DNA of 64,000 bases, from the NCBI GenBank assembly GCA_965229695.1, contig OZ245921.1, positions 2,418,001 to 2,482,000 of the forward strand, given 5' to 3'. Positions 16,164 through 23,918 of the stretch are shown one piece after another. The translations under genes and the position numbers were made by a program. A model generated the notes under the pieces. It was not told the origin of the DNA and ran no database searches. It saw only the letters and a list, made by a program, of their open reading frames with translations. Source of the stretch: JANSYL01 sp965229695. Lineage in GTDB: Bacteria; Pseudomonadota; Alphaproteobacteria; Rhodobacterales; Rhodobacteraceae. Each line of letters opens with the position of its first letter. Position 1 is the stretch's first letter.

Positions 16164-17195
16164 ATGGGCGCGATTGAACTGAAGGCCGTCGAGAAATGGT
16201 ATGGCGAAATCCAGGTCATCAAAGGCGTGGATCTGACCATCAATGACGGGGAATTTGTGATTTTCGTGGGTCCGTCGGGCTGCGGGAAATCCACGCTTTT
16301 GCGGATGATCGCAGGGCTGGAAGAAACCTCGCGCGGGGAGGTGATGATCGACGGGCGCGATGCGACGGCGGAACCCCCCTCGAAACGTGGGCTGGCTATG
16401 GTGTTCCAGTCTTACGCGCTTTACCCGCATATGTCGGTGGCCGAAAACATGGGCTTTTCGCTGAAAACCGCAGGCGCCCCCAAGGCCGAGCAGGAGGCGA
16501 AAGTGGCCGAAGCCGCCCGCGCCCTGCGCCTGGAAGAGTATCTGGAGCGGCGGCCCAAAGACCTGTCGGGCGGTCAGCGTCAGCGCGTGGCCATTGGCCG
16601 GTCGATTGTGCGCGACCCCACGGCGTTCTTGTTTGACGAACCGCTGTCGAACCTGGACGCGGCGCTGCGGGTTGAGATGCGCTATGAGATCGCCAAGCTG
16701 CACCAGCAGCTCGACAGCACGATGATCTATGTGACCCATGACCAGGTCGAGGCGATGACGCTTGCCGACCGGATCGTGGTGTTGCAGGCCGGGCAGATCG
16801 AACAGGTCGGCGCCCCGCGTGAGCTGTATGAGCGGCCCGCGAACCTGTTTGTGGCGCAGTTCATCGGCAGCCCCAAAATGAACGTCATGGAAATGGGCGT
16901 AGAAGGGCTGCGGCTGGAAGGTGCACCCGATGGGGCGGCGCATTTGGGTATTCGGCCCGAGGCCATCACCATCGGTGAAAAGGGCACGGGCCAGCTTGAT
17001 GGTGTGATCGATCTGGCTGAATATCTGGGCGCCGACACCTTCCTGATCGTCGATTGTGGCGCGGCGGGCAAGCTGACCGTGCGCACCGATGGCGAAACCC
17101 ATCTGAAGGTCGGCGCTGAGGTTGGCCTTGGGTTTGTCGCCGAAAAACGGCACTATTTCGCCCAGGACGGTCGCTGCCTAGACGATATGGCCTGA
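16164..17195 (+). CDS. Sugar ABC transporter ATP-binding protein (MalK/UgpC type)
   Basis: This 343-residue ATPase energises the transporter. Walker A is GPSGCGKST (residues ~36-44), the Q-loop lies in MVFQSYALYPHMSV, the signature is LSGGQRQR, Walker B is FLFDEP, and the switch histidine is in VTHDQ. After about residue 235 comes a C-terminal TOBE/OB-fold regulatory domain (HLGIRPEAITIGEKG). It closes the LacI-SBP-permease-permease-hydrolase-ATPase operon, four bases after the hydrolase stop. Length and domain order are normal for CUT1 sugar importers. Confidence 0.95.
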   Translation: MGAIELKAVEKWYGEIQVIKGVDLTINDGEFVIFVGPSGCGKSTLLRMIAGLEETSRGEVMIDGRDATAEPPSKRGLAMVFQSYALYPHMSVAENMGFSLKTAGAPKAEQEAKVAEAARALRLEEYLERRPKDLSGGQRQRVAIGRSIVRDPTAFLFDEPLSNLDAALRVEMRYEIAKLHQQLDSTMIYVTHDQVEAMTLADRIVVLQAGQIEQVGAPRELYERPANLFVAQFIGSPKMNVMEMGVEGLRLEGAPDGAAHLGIRPEAITIGEKGTGQLDGVIDLAEYLGADTFLIVDCGAAGKLTVRTDGETHLKVGAEVGLGFVAEKRHYFAQDGRCLDDMA

Positions 17196-17277
17196 TTGCA
17201 GACGTATGCAGTTTTTCCTTGCTCTGACCTAAGCGCCCGGTATCTTCGCCCGTGAGATATGGGGGGAGATGTTGTAT

Positions 17278-17337
17278 GGGGGCGCTGCCCCCCGGGCTGC
17301 GCCCTCCCCCTGGGGTATTTTAGGCCAGATGAAGGAG
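17278..17337 (+). repeat. Dispersed intergenic hairpin element, copy C
   Basis: GGGGGC-GCT-GCCCCC is followed by a second small hairpin (GGGC-TGC-GCCC), a CCCCCTGGGGTATTTT block and GGCCAGATGAAGG. Copy H (28921-28984, minus strand) is nearly identical, and its inner hairpin reads GGCC-TGC-GGCC, a compensated change. The GAAGGAG end supplies a ribosome-binding site for the small ORF at 17343. The element fills most of the gap after the ABC ATPase gene. Confidence 0.7.
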
Positions 17338-17342
17338 CGGGC

Positions 17343-17657
17343 ATGGGCGATGCGATGGCTGAGGCGAAGGTGGCCCTGGCCCCGGTGCGCGCATCAGGGC
17401 GGGGTCTGCCCATTGCCACAGCCGATAGCGTGGTGCGTTTGGCTATTCCTTCTCAGACGGTGGATGCCATCGGCGATGAACGTTGGGCGCAGCGCGCCCT
17501 GATCGGTTCGGTGCATGCCGATGACCCGCTTGGCCTCGATGCATTTGAGCCGATGCGGGTGTCTGGTTGGATGATTGCAACCAGCGCGCCCTGCTGCGGC
17601 CCCCAGCCCGCCACAACCCGGATAAAACGCAACCTATCGCCAGAGGTATCCCCATGA
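17343..17657 (+). CDS. Small uncharacterised protein, coupled to the downstream SDR
   Basis: This frame encodes 104 residues beginning MGDAMAEAKVALAPVRASG. No family is recognised. Evidence for translation is positional: GAAGGAG lies five to six bases upstream, and the stop overlaps the SDR start by four bases (ATGA). The first ~80 codons have the G/C-rich third positions of real genes here, while the last ~20 (around PATTRIKRNLSPE) do not, so it may be a degraded gene or have an altered C-terminus. No membrane segment or signal peptide is visible. Confidence 0.45.
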   Translation: MGDAMAEAKVALAPVRASGRGLPIATADSVVRLAIPSQTVDAIGDERWAQRALIGSVHADDPLGLDAFEPMRVSGWMIATSAPCCGPQPATTRIKRNLSPEVSP

Positions 17658-18409
17658 GCTTGCCCCAAACCCCTTCCTTCCGACTGGATGGCAAACGCGC
17701 CCTGGTGACCGGCGCCTCGCGCGGGATCGGCCTGGGCTGCGCCGTGGCCTTGGCCGAAGCCGGGGCTGAGGTGGTGCTGGTCGCCCGCGGGATCGGGCCG
17801 CTGGATACAGCGGTGGCCGAGATGACCCAGGCCGGCCTGTCGGCCCAAGGTCATGCGCTTGATATCACCGATCAGTCTGCGGTGGACGGGCTTTTGGATC
17901 AGATCGGGCCGGTTGATATCCTCTGCAACTCCGCCGGGTTGGCGCGCCACAGCCCGGCCTTTGACACCACGTCGGCCGATTTCGACGCGGTCATGGAGAT
18001 CAACGTGAAAGCCGCCTATTTCCTGGCCCAGGCCGTGGCCAAGCGCATGGAGGGCGGCGGCGCGATCATCCAGCTTTCCAGCCAGATGGGCCACGTTGGT
18101 GGGATCGATCGGGCGGTTTATTGCGGCACCAAACACGCGGTGGAGGGCATGACCAAGGCCATGGCCATTGAATGGGGCCCCAAAAGCATTCGGGTCAACA
18201 CGATCTGCCCCACCTTTGTGCGCACCGAGTTGACGGCCCCGACCTTTGCTGACCCTGAAAAGCGCGCCTGGATCGAAAGCAAGATCAAGCTGCCGCGCGT
18301 GGCCGAGGTCGAAGACCTGATGGGCGCGGTGCAATTCTTGGCCTCAGACGCCTCGGCAATGATCACCGGCACCTCGATCTTGGTCGATGGCGGCTGGACG
18401 GCGGGCTAG
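17654..18409 (+). CDS. Short-chain dehydrogenase/reductase
   Basis: This 251-residue classical SDR has the NAD(P)-binding motif TGASRGIG (residues ~19-26), NSAG in the position of NNAG, the active-site serine in QLSSQMG, and YCGTK as the YxxxK catalytic pair. It ends with the usual GTSILVDGGWTAG. It probably oxidises or reduces a sugar or sugar-derived alcohol, judging from the nearby carbohydrate operon and the LacI-family gene four bases downstream. The exact substrate cannot be assigned. The start at 17654 overlaps the small upstream ORF; a longer frame from 17567 lacks supporting signals. Confidence 0.9.
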   Translation: MSLPQTPSFRLDGKRALVTGASRGIGLGCAVALAEAGAEVVLVARGIGPLDTAVAEMTQAGLSAQGHALDITDQSAVDGLLDQIGPVDILCNSAGLARHSPAFDTTSADFDAVMEINVKAAYFLAQAVAKRMEGGGAIIQLSSQMGHVGGIDRAVYCGTKHAVEGMTKAMAIEWGPKSIRVNTICPTFVRTELTAPTFADPEKRAWIESKIKLPRVAEVEDLMGAVQFLASDASAMITGTSILVDGGWTAG

Positions 18410-18412
18410 GGC

Positions 18413-19429
18413 ATGCCGGATCGCAAAGTCACCTCGGTTGATGTGGCCCGCCGTGCGGGTGTCAGTCAAAGTGCCGTCAGCCGGGTTTTTACCCCTGGTG
18501 CCAGCGTCTCCAAGAAAATGGCGGATCGGGTGCGGCAGGCGGCACAAGAACTGGGCTATCGCCCCAATATCCTGGCCCGGTCGCTGATCACCGGGCGCAG
18601 CCGGATCATCGGGCTGGTGGTGGCCTATCTGGACAACCCGTTTTACCCCGACGCGTTGGAAAAACTGTCTGCCGCGCTGCAAGAACGCGGCTATCACATC
18701 CTGATTTTCATGGCCGGCAACAGTGATGAGGATGTGGAATCCGTCATCGATGATCTGATGGATTATCAGGTTGATGGCATCATCACGGCGTCGATCAATC
18801 TGTCTGGCGAACTGACCGACCGTTGCCGCGCGGCGGGCATTCCGGTGATGCTGTTCAACCGCTCGATCACCAATAGTGGGCTCAGCGCCGTGACCTCGGA
18901 CAATCGCACCGGCGGGGCCGAGGTGGGGCGCTTTCTGGTTGCGGGCGGGCATCGCAAGATCGCCCATATCAGCGGTTGGATGGGATCCTCGACCGGGCTG
19001 GACCGCCGCGATGGGTTTGTCGAGGCATTGCAGGCGGCGGGCCACACCCTGCATGCCGAGGCCGATGGCAGGTATCATCGCGACACCGCCGCCCAGGCCG
19101 CCTGCGATATGATGCGCGCCGCTGATCCGCCCGATGCGATTTTTGTGGGCAATGATCACATGGCCCTGGCGGTGATGGATGCCGTGCGCAGTGATCTGGG
19201 CCTGCGTGTGCCCCAGGATGTCTCGATCGTGGGATATGATGATGTGCCCATGGCCGCTTGGGCGGCTTATGACCTCACCACCCTGCGCCAGCCGGTGAAC
19301 CGTATGGTCAGCGCCACGGTCGATACCCTGCTGGATGAGATCGAAACCGGGCGCGCGCCCGGCACCCATACCCGCATCGAAGGGCCGCTAATCGAACGCA
19401 GTTCCGCCCGCCGCCCCAAAAGGACATAG
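18413..19429 (+). CDS. LacI-family transcriptional regulator
   Basis: This 338-residue regulator has a LacI helix-turn-helix at residues ~6-28 (SVDVARRAGVSQSAVSRVF), the hinge (YRPNILARSLITGRS) and an effector-binding domain (IIGLVVAYLDNPFYPDALEKL onwards). It is distinct from the regulator at 9711. It follows the SDR by three bases and precedes the SnoaL-like gene by two, so it is part of a compact operon and probably controls it. No clear palindromic operator was found near its own cluster. Confidence 0.92.
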   Translation: MPDRKVTSVDVARRAGVSQSAVSRVFTPGASVSKKMADRVRQAAQELGYRPNILARSLITGRSRIIGLVVAYLDNPFYPDALEKLSAALQERGYHILIFMAGNSDEDVESVIDDLMDYQVDGIITASINLSGELTDRCRAAGIPVMLFNRSITNSGLSAVTSDNRTGGAEVGRFLVAGGHRKIAHISGWMGSSTGLDRRDGFVEALQAAGHTLHAEADGRYHRDTAAQAACDMMRAADPPDAIFVGNDHMALAVMDAVRSDLGLRVPQDVSIVGYDDVPMAAWAAYDLTTLRQPVNRMVSATVDTLLDEIETGRAPGTHTRIEGPLIERSSARRPKRT

Positions 19430-19431
19430 AT

Positions 19432-20415
19432 ATGAAGGGTTTTGACCCAAAATTCCGCGATTTCCCCGATTATATCATCGGCATCACCAAAGAGATTTGG
19501 GAAGATCGGGGCATCGCGACACTGCATCAGTATTATGCCGAAGATATCGTCGTACGCGCCCCGGCCTCGATCGTGACGGGCAATCAGGGTGTGATCGCCG
19601 CCACCATGGCCACCTTGGCCGAATTTCCCGACCGCGTGCTTTTGGGCGAGGATGTGATCTGGTCCGGCACGCCGGAGGAGGGGATGTTAAGTTCCCACCG
19701 GATCATCAGCCAGGCCACCCATCGCGGCGACGGGGTCTATGGCAAGGCCACGGGTACCCGGCTTGAATACCGCATCCTGGCCGATTGCCACGCCAAGAAT
19801 AACGCCATTGATGATGAATGGTTGATCCGTGACCAGGGCGCCATCGTGCGCCAAATGGGCTGGGATCCCAAAGACTATGCCGCCGATCTGATCACGCGCG
19901 AAGGCGGGCCCGAGGCCTGCACCAAACCCCTGACCCCAGAAATCGACCTGCCGGGGCCGTATAAGGGCCGGGGCAATGACAATGAATGGGGCACGCGGTT
20001 GCGGGATATCCTAACCCGGATCATGGGCGCGGATATGGCCGCAATTCCGGCTGAATATGACCGCGCCTGCCACTTGGAATATCCGGGCCATGTCACGGCC
20101 CATGGCCCGGGTGCGGCGGATCGGTTCTGGATGGGCTTGCGCGCCGCTTTCCCCAATGCCGAGTTCAAGATCGACCATCAAATCGGCCGCGACGATCCCA
20201 ACATGCCACCCCGCGCGGCGGTTCGTTGGAGCCTTTGGGGCAAACATGAAGGATGGGGGGCCTTTGGCCAGCCCACGGGCGCGATGGTTTATGTGCTTGG
20301 CATCACCCAGGCTGAATTCGGTCAGCTCGGCACCGAGGGGCCGAAACTGCGCCGCGAATACACGCTTTTCGATGAAACCGCAGTCTGGAAGCAGATCCTA
20401 TTAGCGGAGGCTTAA
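19432..20415 (+). CDS. Tandem SnoaL-like (NTF2-fold) protein
   Basis: This 327-residue protein appears to contain two SnoaL-like NTF2-fold units. The first starts near residue 20 (WEDRGIATLHQYYAEDIVVRAP) and the second near residue 190 (ILTRIMGADMAAIPAEYDRACHLEYPG). Such folds include polyketide cyclases, dehydratases and isomerases acting on small molecules. No catalytic assignment is possible from the motifs visible. It follows the LacI gene closely, suggesting a role in the same sugar or sugar-acid pathway as the SDR. Confidence 0.72.
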   Translation: MKGFDPKFRDFPDYIIGITKEIWEDRGIATLHQYYAEDIVVRAPASIVTGNQGVIAATMATLAEFPDRVLLGEDVIWSGTPEEGMLSSHRIISQATHRGDGVYGKATGTRLEYRILADCHAKNNAIDDEWLIRDQGAIVRQMGWDPKDYAADLITREGGPEACTKPLTPEIDLPGPYKGRGNDNEWGTRLRDILTRIMGADMAAIPAEYDRACHLEYPGHVTAHGPGAADRFWMGLRAAFPNAEFKIDHQIGRDDPNMPPRAAVRWSLWGKHEGWGAFGQPTGAMVYVLGITQAEFGQLGTEGPKLRREYTLFDETAVWKQILLAEA

Positions 20416-20486
20416 TCAAAAAGGCGCATGTCTAGGCGGCGGTCCCAAGCGCCGCGCCCATCCGCCGATAGAAGGAGCCAGTCGCC

Positions 20487-21389
20487 ATGGCCAAACCGCT
20501 GATTTGGGTGGTCTCGACCCAAAAGAACGAAGGCGTGAACTTGCTGGAATGGATCGCCTATTACCGGCTGCTCGGGGTGGATCGGTTTTTGGTCTATTGC
20601 AACGATACCGATGACGGCTCCATCGCGCTTTATCAGGCTTTGGCGCGATCTGGTTGGTTTGACTGGCATGAAAACCCGGTCTCAGGCGCGGAAAGCCCGC
20701 AATGGCGCGCCTATCAGCGCGCGTTCCAGGCGCTCAATGGCAGTGGCAATTGGGCCCTGGTCGTTGATGTCGATGAGTTTCTGTACCTTCCCCGCCACCG
20801 CGACCTGCGCAGTTTTGTCGATGCGCATGACGACAAAGATGCAGTGTCCTTCTACTGGCGCAATTTCGGTTCGGGCGGCGCACTGCGGCGCGAAGCAGGC
20901 CTGGTGATCGAACGGTTTTTCCACTGCGCTGATGCCAGCGACCCGAAATCGACGCGCTATAAAACCCTGACCCGGATGGGGGATCATTGGACGAATTTCG
21001 GCGTGCATCAGCCGCACGCGCCCGAGGCGTTGAAACCCTCGCTCAACTGGATCGATGGGGCAGGGGCCGTGATGGGCAGCCCAATTGCCGATGCGGCCCG
21101 CTATGATCTCGGCGCGATCTACCATTATGTCCTCAAAAGCGCCGAGGAATATGTGCTGAAAAAACAACGGGGTGCGGCTTTGGTGCCGGAAAATAGCTGC
21201 TACTACAATGATCAGTTTTTCCGCGATCACGACCGCGCCGATCTGCGCGACATGACGATGCTGGCCTGGGTCGGTCCGATCAAAGCTGAGATGGCCCGGC
21301 TGATCCAAGACTACGATTTGGCACCGATCCTGGACGCGATCGAAGCCGATTACGAAACCCGCGTCGCGGTGCCTGAACCGGCGGGTTAA
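20487..21389 (+). CDS. Glycosyltransferase family 2-like protein
   Basis: This 300-residue protein has the Glyco_tranf_2_4 pattern: an N-terminal VSTQKNEGVNLLEWIAYYRLLGVDRFLVY segment and the metal-binding DVDEFL motif (DxD-like) at about residues 92-97. Later parts include FGVHQPHAPE and YHYVLKSAEEY. Proteins of this group usually transfer sugars to cell-surface polysaccharide or protein. The start at 20487 follows AAGGAG. There is a 71-base gap from the previous gene; no surface-polysaccharide genes adjoin it, so its acceptor is unknown. Confidence 0.82.
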   Translation: MAKPLIWVVSTQKNEGVNLLEWIAYYRLLGVDRFLVYCNDTDDGSIALYQALARSGWFDWHENPVSGAESPQWRAYQRAFQALNGSGNWALVVDVDEFLYLPRHRDLRSFVDAHDDKDAVSFYWRNFGSGGALRREAGLVIERFFHCADASDPKSTRYKTLTRMGDHWTNFGVHQPHAPEALKPSLNWIDGAGAVMGSPIADAARYDLGAIYHYVLKSAEEYVLKKQRGAALVPENSCYYNDQFFRDHDRADLRDMTMLAWVGPIKAEMARLIQDYDLAPILDAIEADYETRVAVPEPAG

Positions 21390-21426
21390 CAAAGACAAGA
21401 ACTCTGACAGGAAGGGACGAGGAACC

Positions 21427-22554
21427 ATGATACGCACAACCCATGTCGGCAGCCTGCCGCGCACGCAAAAGGTGGTTGATTTCATCTTTGCCCGCGAGAA
21501 AGCGCAGCCCTTTGACCAGGCCGAATTCGATGCCGCCATGACAGAAGCGGTCGATGAGACCGTGCGCCAACAGGTCGAAGCTGGGGTTGATATCGTTTCG
21601 GACGGTGAAACCTCTAAAATCTCCTACGCAACTTATGTCAAAGACCGCTACACCGGCTTTGACGGCGACAGCCCGCGCAATGCGCCCGCCGACCTCAAGC
21701 AATTCCCAAGCTTCCTGGAACGGCTCAGGGATGATGGCGGCACGCCCACCTATGCCCGCCCCATGTGTGTGGGAGAGGTGAAATCCAAAGGCCAGGGGGA
21801 GTTGGAGAAAGACATCGCCAACCTCAAATCCGCGATGTCAGCCCATGGGGTCGAAGCCGGATTCATGAATGCCGCCTCGCCCGGTGTGATCTCTCTTTTC
21901 CTGCAAAATCAACACTATCCCACGCGGGAGGCGTATTTGGCCGCCCTTGCTGATGCCATGCGGGATGAGTATCGCACCATCGTCGATGCGGGGCTGATGC
22001 TGCAACTCGACTGCCCCGATCTGGCATTGTCGCGACACATGCTTTTCGCCGATCTCAGCGATGCGGAGTTCCTGAAAATCGCCGCCTCCCATGTCGAGGC
22101 GCTGAACCACGCGCTGGATGGCATCGACCCCGCGCGAGTGCGCGTGCATATCTGTTGGGGCAATTACGAAGGCCCGCATATCTGCGACATCCCCATGGAT
22201 CAGGTGTTTTCCACCTTCCTGTCGGTCAATGCCGATTACCTGCTGTTTGAGACCTCCAACCCGCGCCATGCCCATGAATGGACGGTGTTCCGCGACCGCA
22301 AAGCCGAAATCCCCGACAGCAAGGTGCTGATCCCCGGCGTCGTCGACACCACAACCAATTTTGTCGAACACCCCGAACTGGTGGCCGAACGGATCGTCAA
22401 ATTCACCGATATCGTCGGGGCGGATCGGGTGATCGCGGGCTCTGATTGCGGCTTTGGCACCTTTGCGGGCTTTGGCGCGGTCGATCCGGCGATTGCCTAT
22501 GCCAAGTTGGGGGCCCTGGCCGAAGGCGCGCGCCTGGCCAGCGCGCGGGTATGA
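21427..22554 (+). CDS. Cobalamin-independent methionine synthase-like protein (MetE C-domain / YxjG type)
   Basis: This 375-residue protein corresponds to the catalytic C-terminal barrel of MetE without the N-terminal duplicate. It starts RTTHVGSLPR and has DGETSKISY and VDAGLMLQLDCPDL. Likely zinc ligands lie in VHICWGN (His/Cys) and AGSDCGFG (Cys). Short MetE homologues include YxjG/YxjH-type enzymes and epoxyalkane:CoM transferases, so the methyl donor and thiol acceptor are uncertain. Its stop overlaps the downstream hydrolase start by four bases. Confidence 0.85.
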   Translation: MIRTTHVGSLPRTQKVVDFIFAREKAQPFDQAEFDAAMTEAVDETVRQQVEAGVDIVSDGETSKISYATYVKDRYTGFDGDSPRNAPADLKQFPSFLERLRDDGGTPTYARPMCVGEVKSKGQGELEKDIANLKSAMSAHGVEAGFMNAASPGVISLFLQNQHYPTREAYLAALADAMRDEYRTIVDAGLMLQLDCPDLALSRHMLFADLSDAEFLKIAASHVEALNHALDGIDPARVRVHICWGNYEGPHICDIPMDQVFSTFLSVNADYLLFETSNPRHAHEWTVFRDRKAEIPDSKVLIPGVVDTTTNFVEHPELVAERIVKFTDIVGADRVIAGSDCGFGTFAGFGAVDPAIAYAKLGALAEGARLASARV

Positions 22555-23249
22555 GCGTGGAGCCTTTGGTTCTGATCCCGGGCATGATGTGCGATGCCCG
22601 GCTTTGGACCCCGCAGATCCAGCATTTCAGCGCCTCGCGCAGCGTGACCCTCTCGAATATCACCGAGGGTGCCACTGTGCCCGATCTGGCGCGGCAGGTT
22701 CTGGCCGCGGCGCCGGATCGGTTTGCGCTGGCCGGGCTGTCCATGGGCGGCATCGTCGCGATGGAAATCATGGCCCAAGCACCCGAACGGGTCACGCGGC
22801 TGGCGCTGCTCGACACCAACCCCAAGGCCGAGGTTGCGGCGGTGGCCGACGCGCGCGAACCGCAAATCGCCAAGGTGGCCGCCGGTCAGCTTATTCCGGT
22901 CATGCGAGATGAGATGAAGCCCAATTACCTCGCCCCAGGCCCAGGGCAGGCGGCCATCCTTGATCTGGTGCTGGAGATGGCCGTCGATCTCGGGCCCGAG
23001 GTTTTCATCCGCCAATCCCGTGCCCTGCAAATCCGCCCGGATCAGCAAGACACGCTGCGCCAGGTCAGGGTGCCCAGCCTGATCCTGTGCGGGGAATATG
23101 ATGCGCTTTGCCCGCTGCACCGGCATGAGCTGATGCGCGATCTGATCCCCGATGCAGAGCTGGTGGTGGTCGCGGATGCGGGCCATTTGCCGACCCTGGA
23201 ACAGCCTGATGCGGTGAATGCGGCCTTTGCTGCGTGGCTGACGATGTAA
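22551..23249 (+). CDS. Alpha/beta hydrolase
   Basis: This 232-residue hydrolase has the oxyanion region LVLIPGMMCDARLW, the nucleophile elbow GLSMGG (Ser at about residue 64), the acid in CGEYDALCP and the histidine in ADAGHLPTLEQP. It starts within the stop codon of the MetE-like gene (ATGA), so the pair is probably co-translated. Substrate unknown; the short lid region suggests a small ester or thioester. Longer upstream starts lie inside the MetE-like gene and are not credible. Confidence 0.87.
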   Translation: MSVEPLVLIPGMMCDARLWTPQIQHFSASRSVTLSNITEGATVPDLARQVLAAAPDRFALAGLSMGGIVAMEIMAQAPERVTRLALLDTNPKAEVAAVADAREPQIAKVAAGQLIPVMRDEMKPNYLAPGPGQAAILDLVLEMAVDLGPEVFIRQSRALQIRPDQQDTLRQVRVPSLILCGEYDALCPLHRHELMRDLIPDAELVVVADAGHLPTLEQPDAVNAAFAAWLTM

Positions 23250-23266
23250 TCCACAGGGCTGTGGAT
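23249..23266. repeat. Hairpin with two DnaA-box-like arms
   Basis: ATCCACAG-GG-CTGTGGAT forms an 8-bp stem directly at the hydrolase stop codon. Each arm resembles the DnaA box TTATCCACA with one or two mismatches. It lies between convergent genes, so a termination or 3'-end role is more likely than an origin function; there are no further DnaA boxes or AT-rich DNA nearby. Confidence 0.4.
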
Positions 23267-23348
23267 GGTTAGGGAAATCACAACACCGCAGCCCGCAAAC
23301 GCTGCTTCCTAAGCGTCAAAGGTTGAAGAATGGTCGATCCGGCGCGCC

Positions 23349-23918
23349 TCAGCCGCGTCCGGCCTCGCGCGGCAGCAACTCGGGCTCGCGTGACGGTGCA
23401 TGGGTGGACATGTCGAAAAACGGCGTGTCTTTCCACCCACCGGTCAGGCGCGCTTTCGCGGCCCGGCCCATCGCCGCCAGCATCGCGCCCATCAGATTGC
23501 GGTTCTTTGATTTCCCGTCCGGCCCGGTCCAGTTCACATGGGCCGTCACCGGGCCAATCGCCTCGGTCCCGGCCAGGATCGAGGTATGGGCGGTGCTAAA
23601 GGCCAGGTCGGGCTTGGGCAGCGTGTTGAAGATCGGGGTGCCGCAGCAGCTGGCATACCAGCGCAGCAACCCTTTGGGCGACAGCCGCGCGACCGCCAAA
23701 TGCTCCAACCCGTGATCGAATTTCACCCGATCCGGCGTGGTCTGCACCAGATCAACCCCGGCCTCGGCATCCGCCTCGATCCCGTAATGGCGCAGCGCGC
23801 GCACGCAATCGTCGCAGTGGCAGGCCACGCGCGTTGCTATGCGCGGCGATAACCCGACGATCCGGCCTTTCAACGCGCCGCAGCGACAGGCAAAACCTGT
23901 ATCCGCGGCGCGGGCCAT
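23349..23918 (-). CDS. GFA/CENP-V-like zinc protein (DUF6151-type)
   Basis: This 189-residue protein has the cysteine pattern of glutathione-dependent formaldehyde-activating (GFA) family proteins: CRCGALKG near residue 11, CHCDDC near residue 33, and ASCCGTPIFN near residue 92. Related family members bind zinc and act as S-hydroxymethyl-glutathione synthases or are uncharacterised. The longer second half (around MGAMLAAMGRAAKARLTGGW) is typical of the DUF6151 subgroup. Its ATG shares one base with the phaZ stop (TGATG), so it is the distal gene of the phaZ operon; any link to PHA turnover is unknown. Confidence 0.75.
   Translation of the reverse strand: MARAADTGFACRCGALKGRIVGLSPRIATRVACHCDDCVRALRHYGIEADAEAGVDLVQTTPDRVKFDHGLEHLAVARLSPKGLLRWYASCCGTPIFNTLPKPDLAFSTAHTSILAGTEAIGPVTAHVNWTGPDGKSKNRNLMGAMLAAMGRAAKARLTGGWKDTPFFDMSTHAPSREPELLPREAGRG

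Noticed and set aside
17453..18334. Minus-strand frame opposite the SDR gene and the small ORF
   Set aside because: It covers a clear SDR with all motifs on the plus strand and has no recognisable domain.
23231..23270. Possible replication origin signal from DnaA-like boxes
   Set aside because: Only two imperfect boxes forming one hairpin, no AT-rich unwinding region and no dnaA, parAB or repABC genes nearby.
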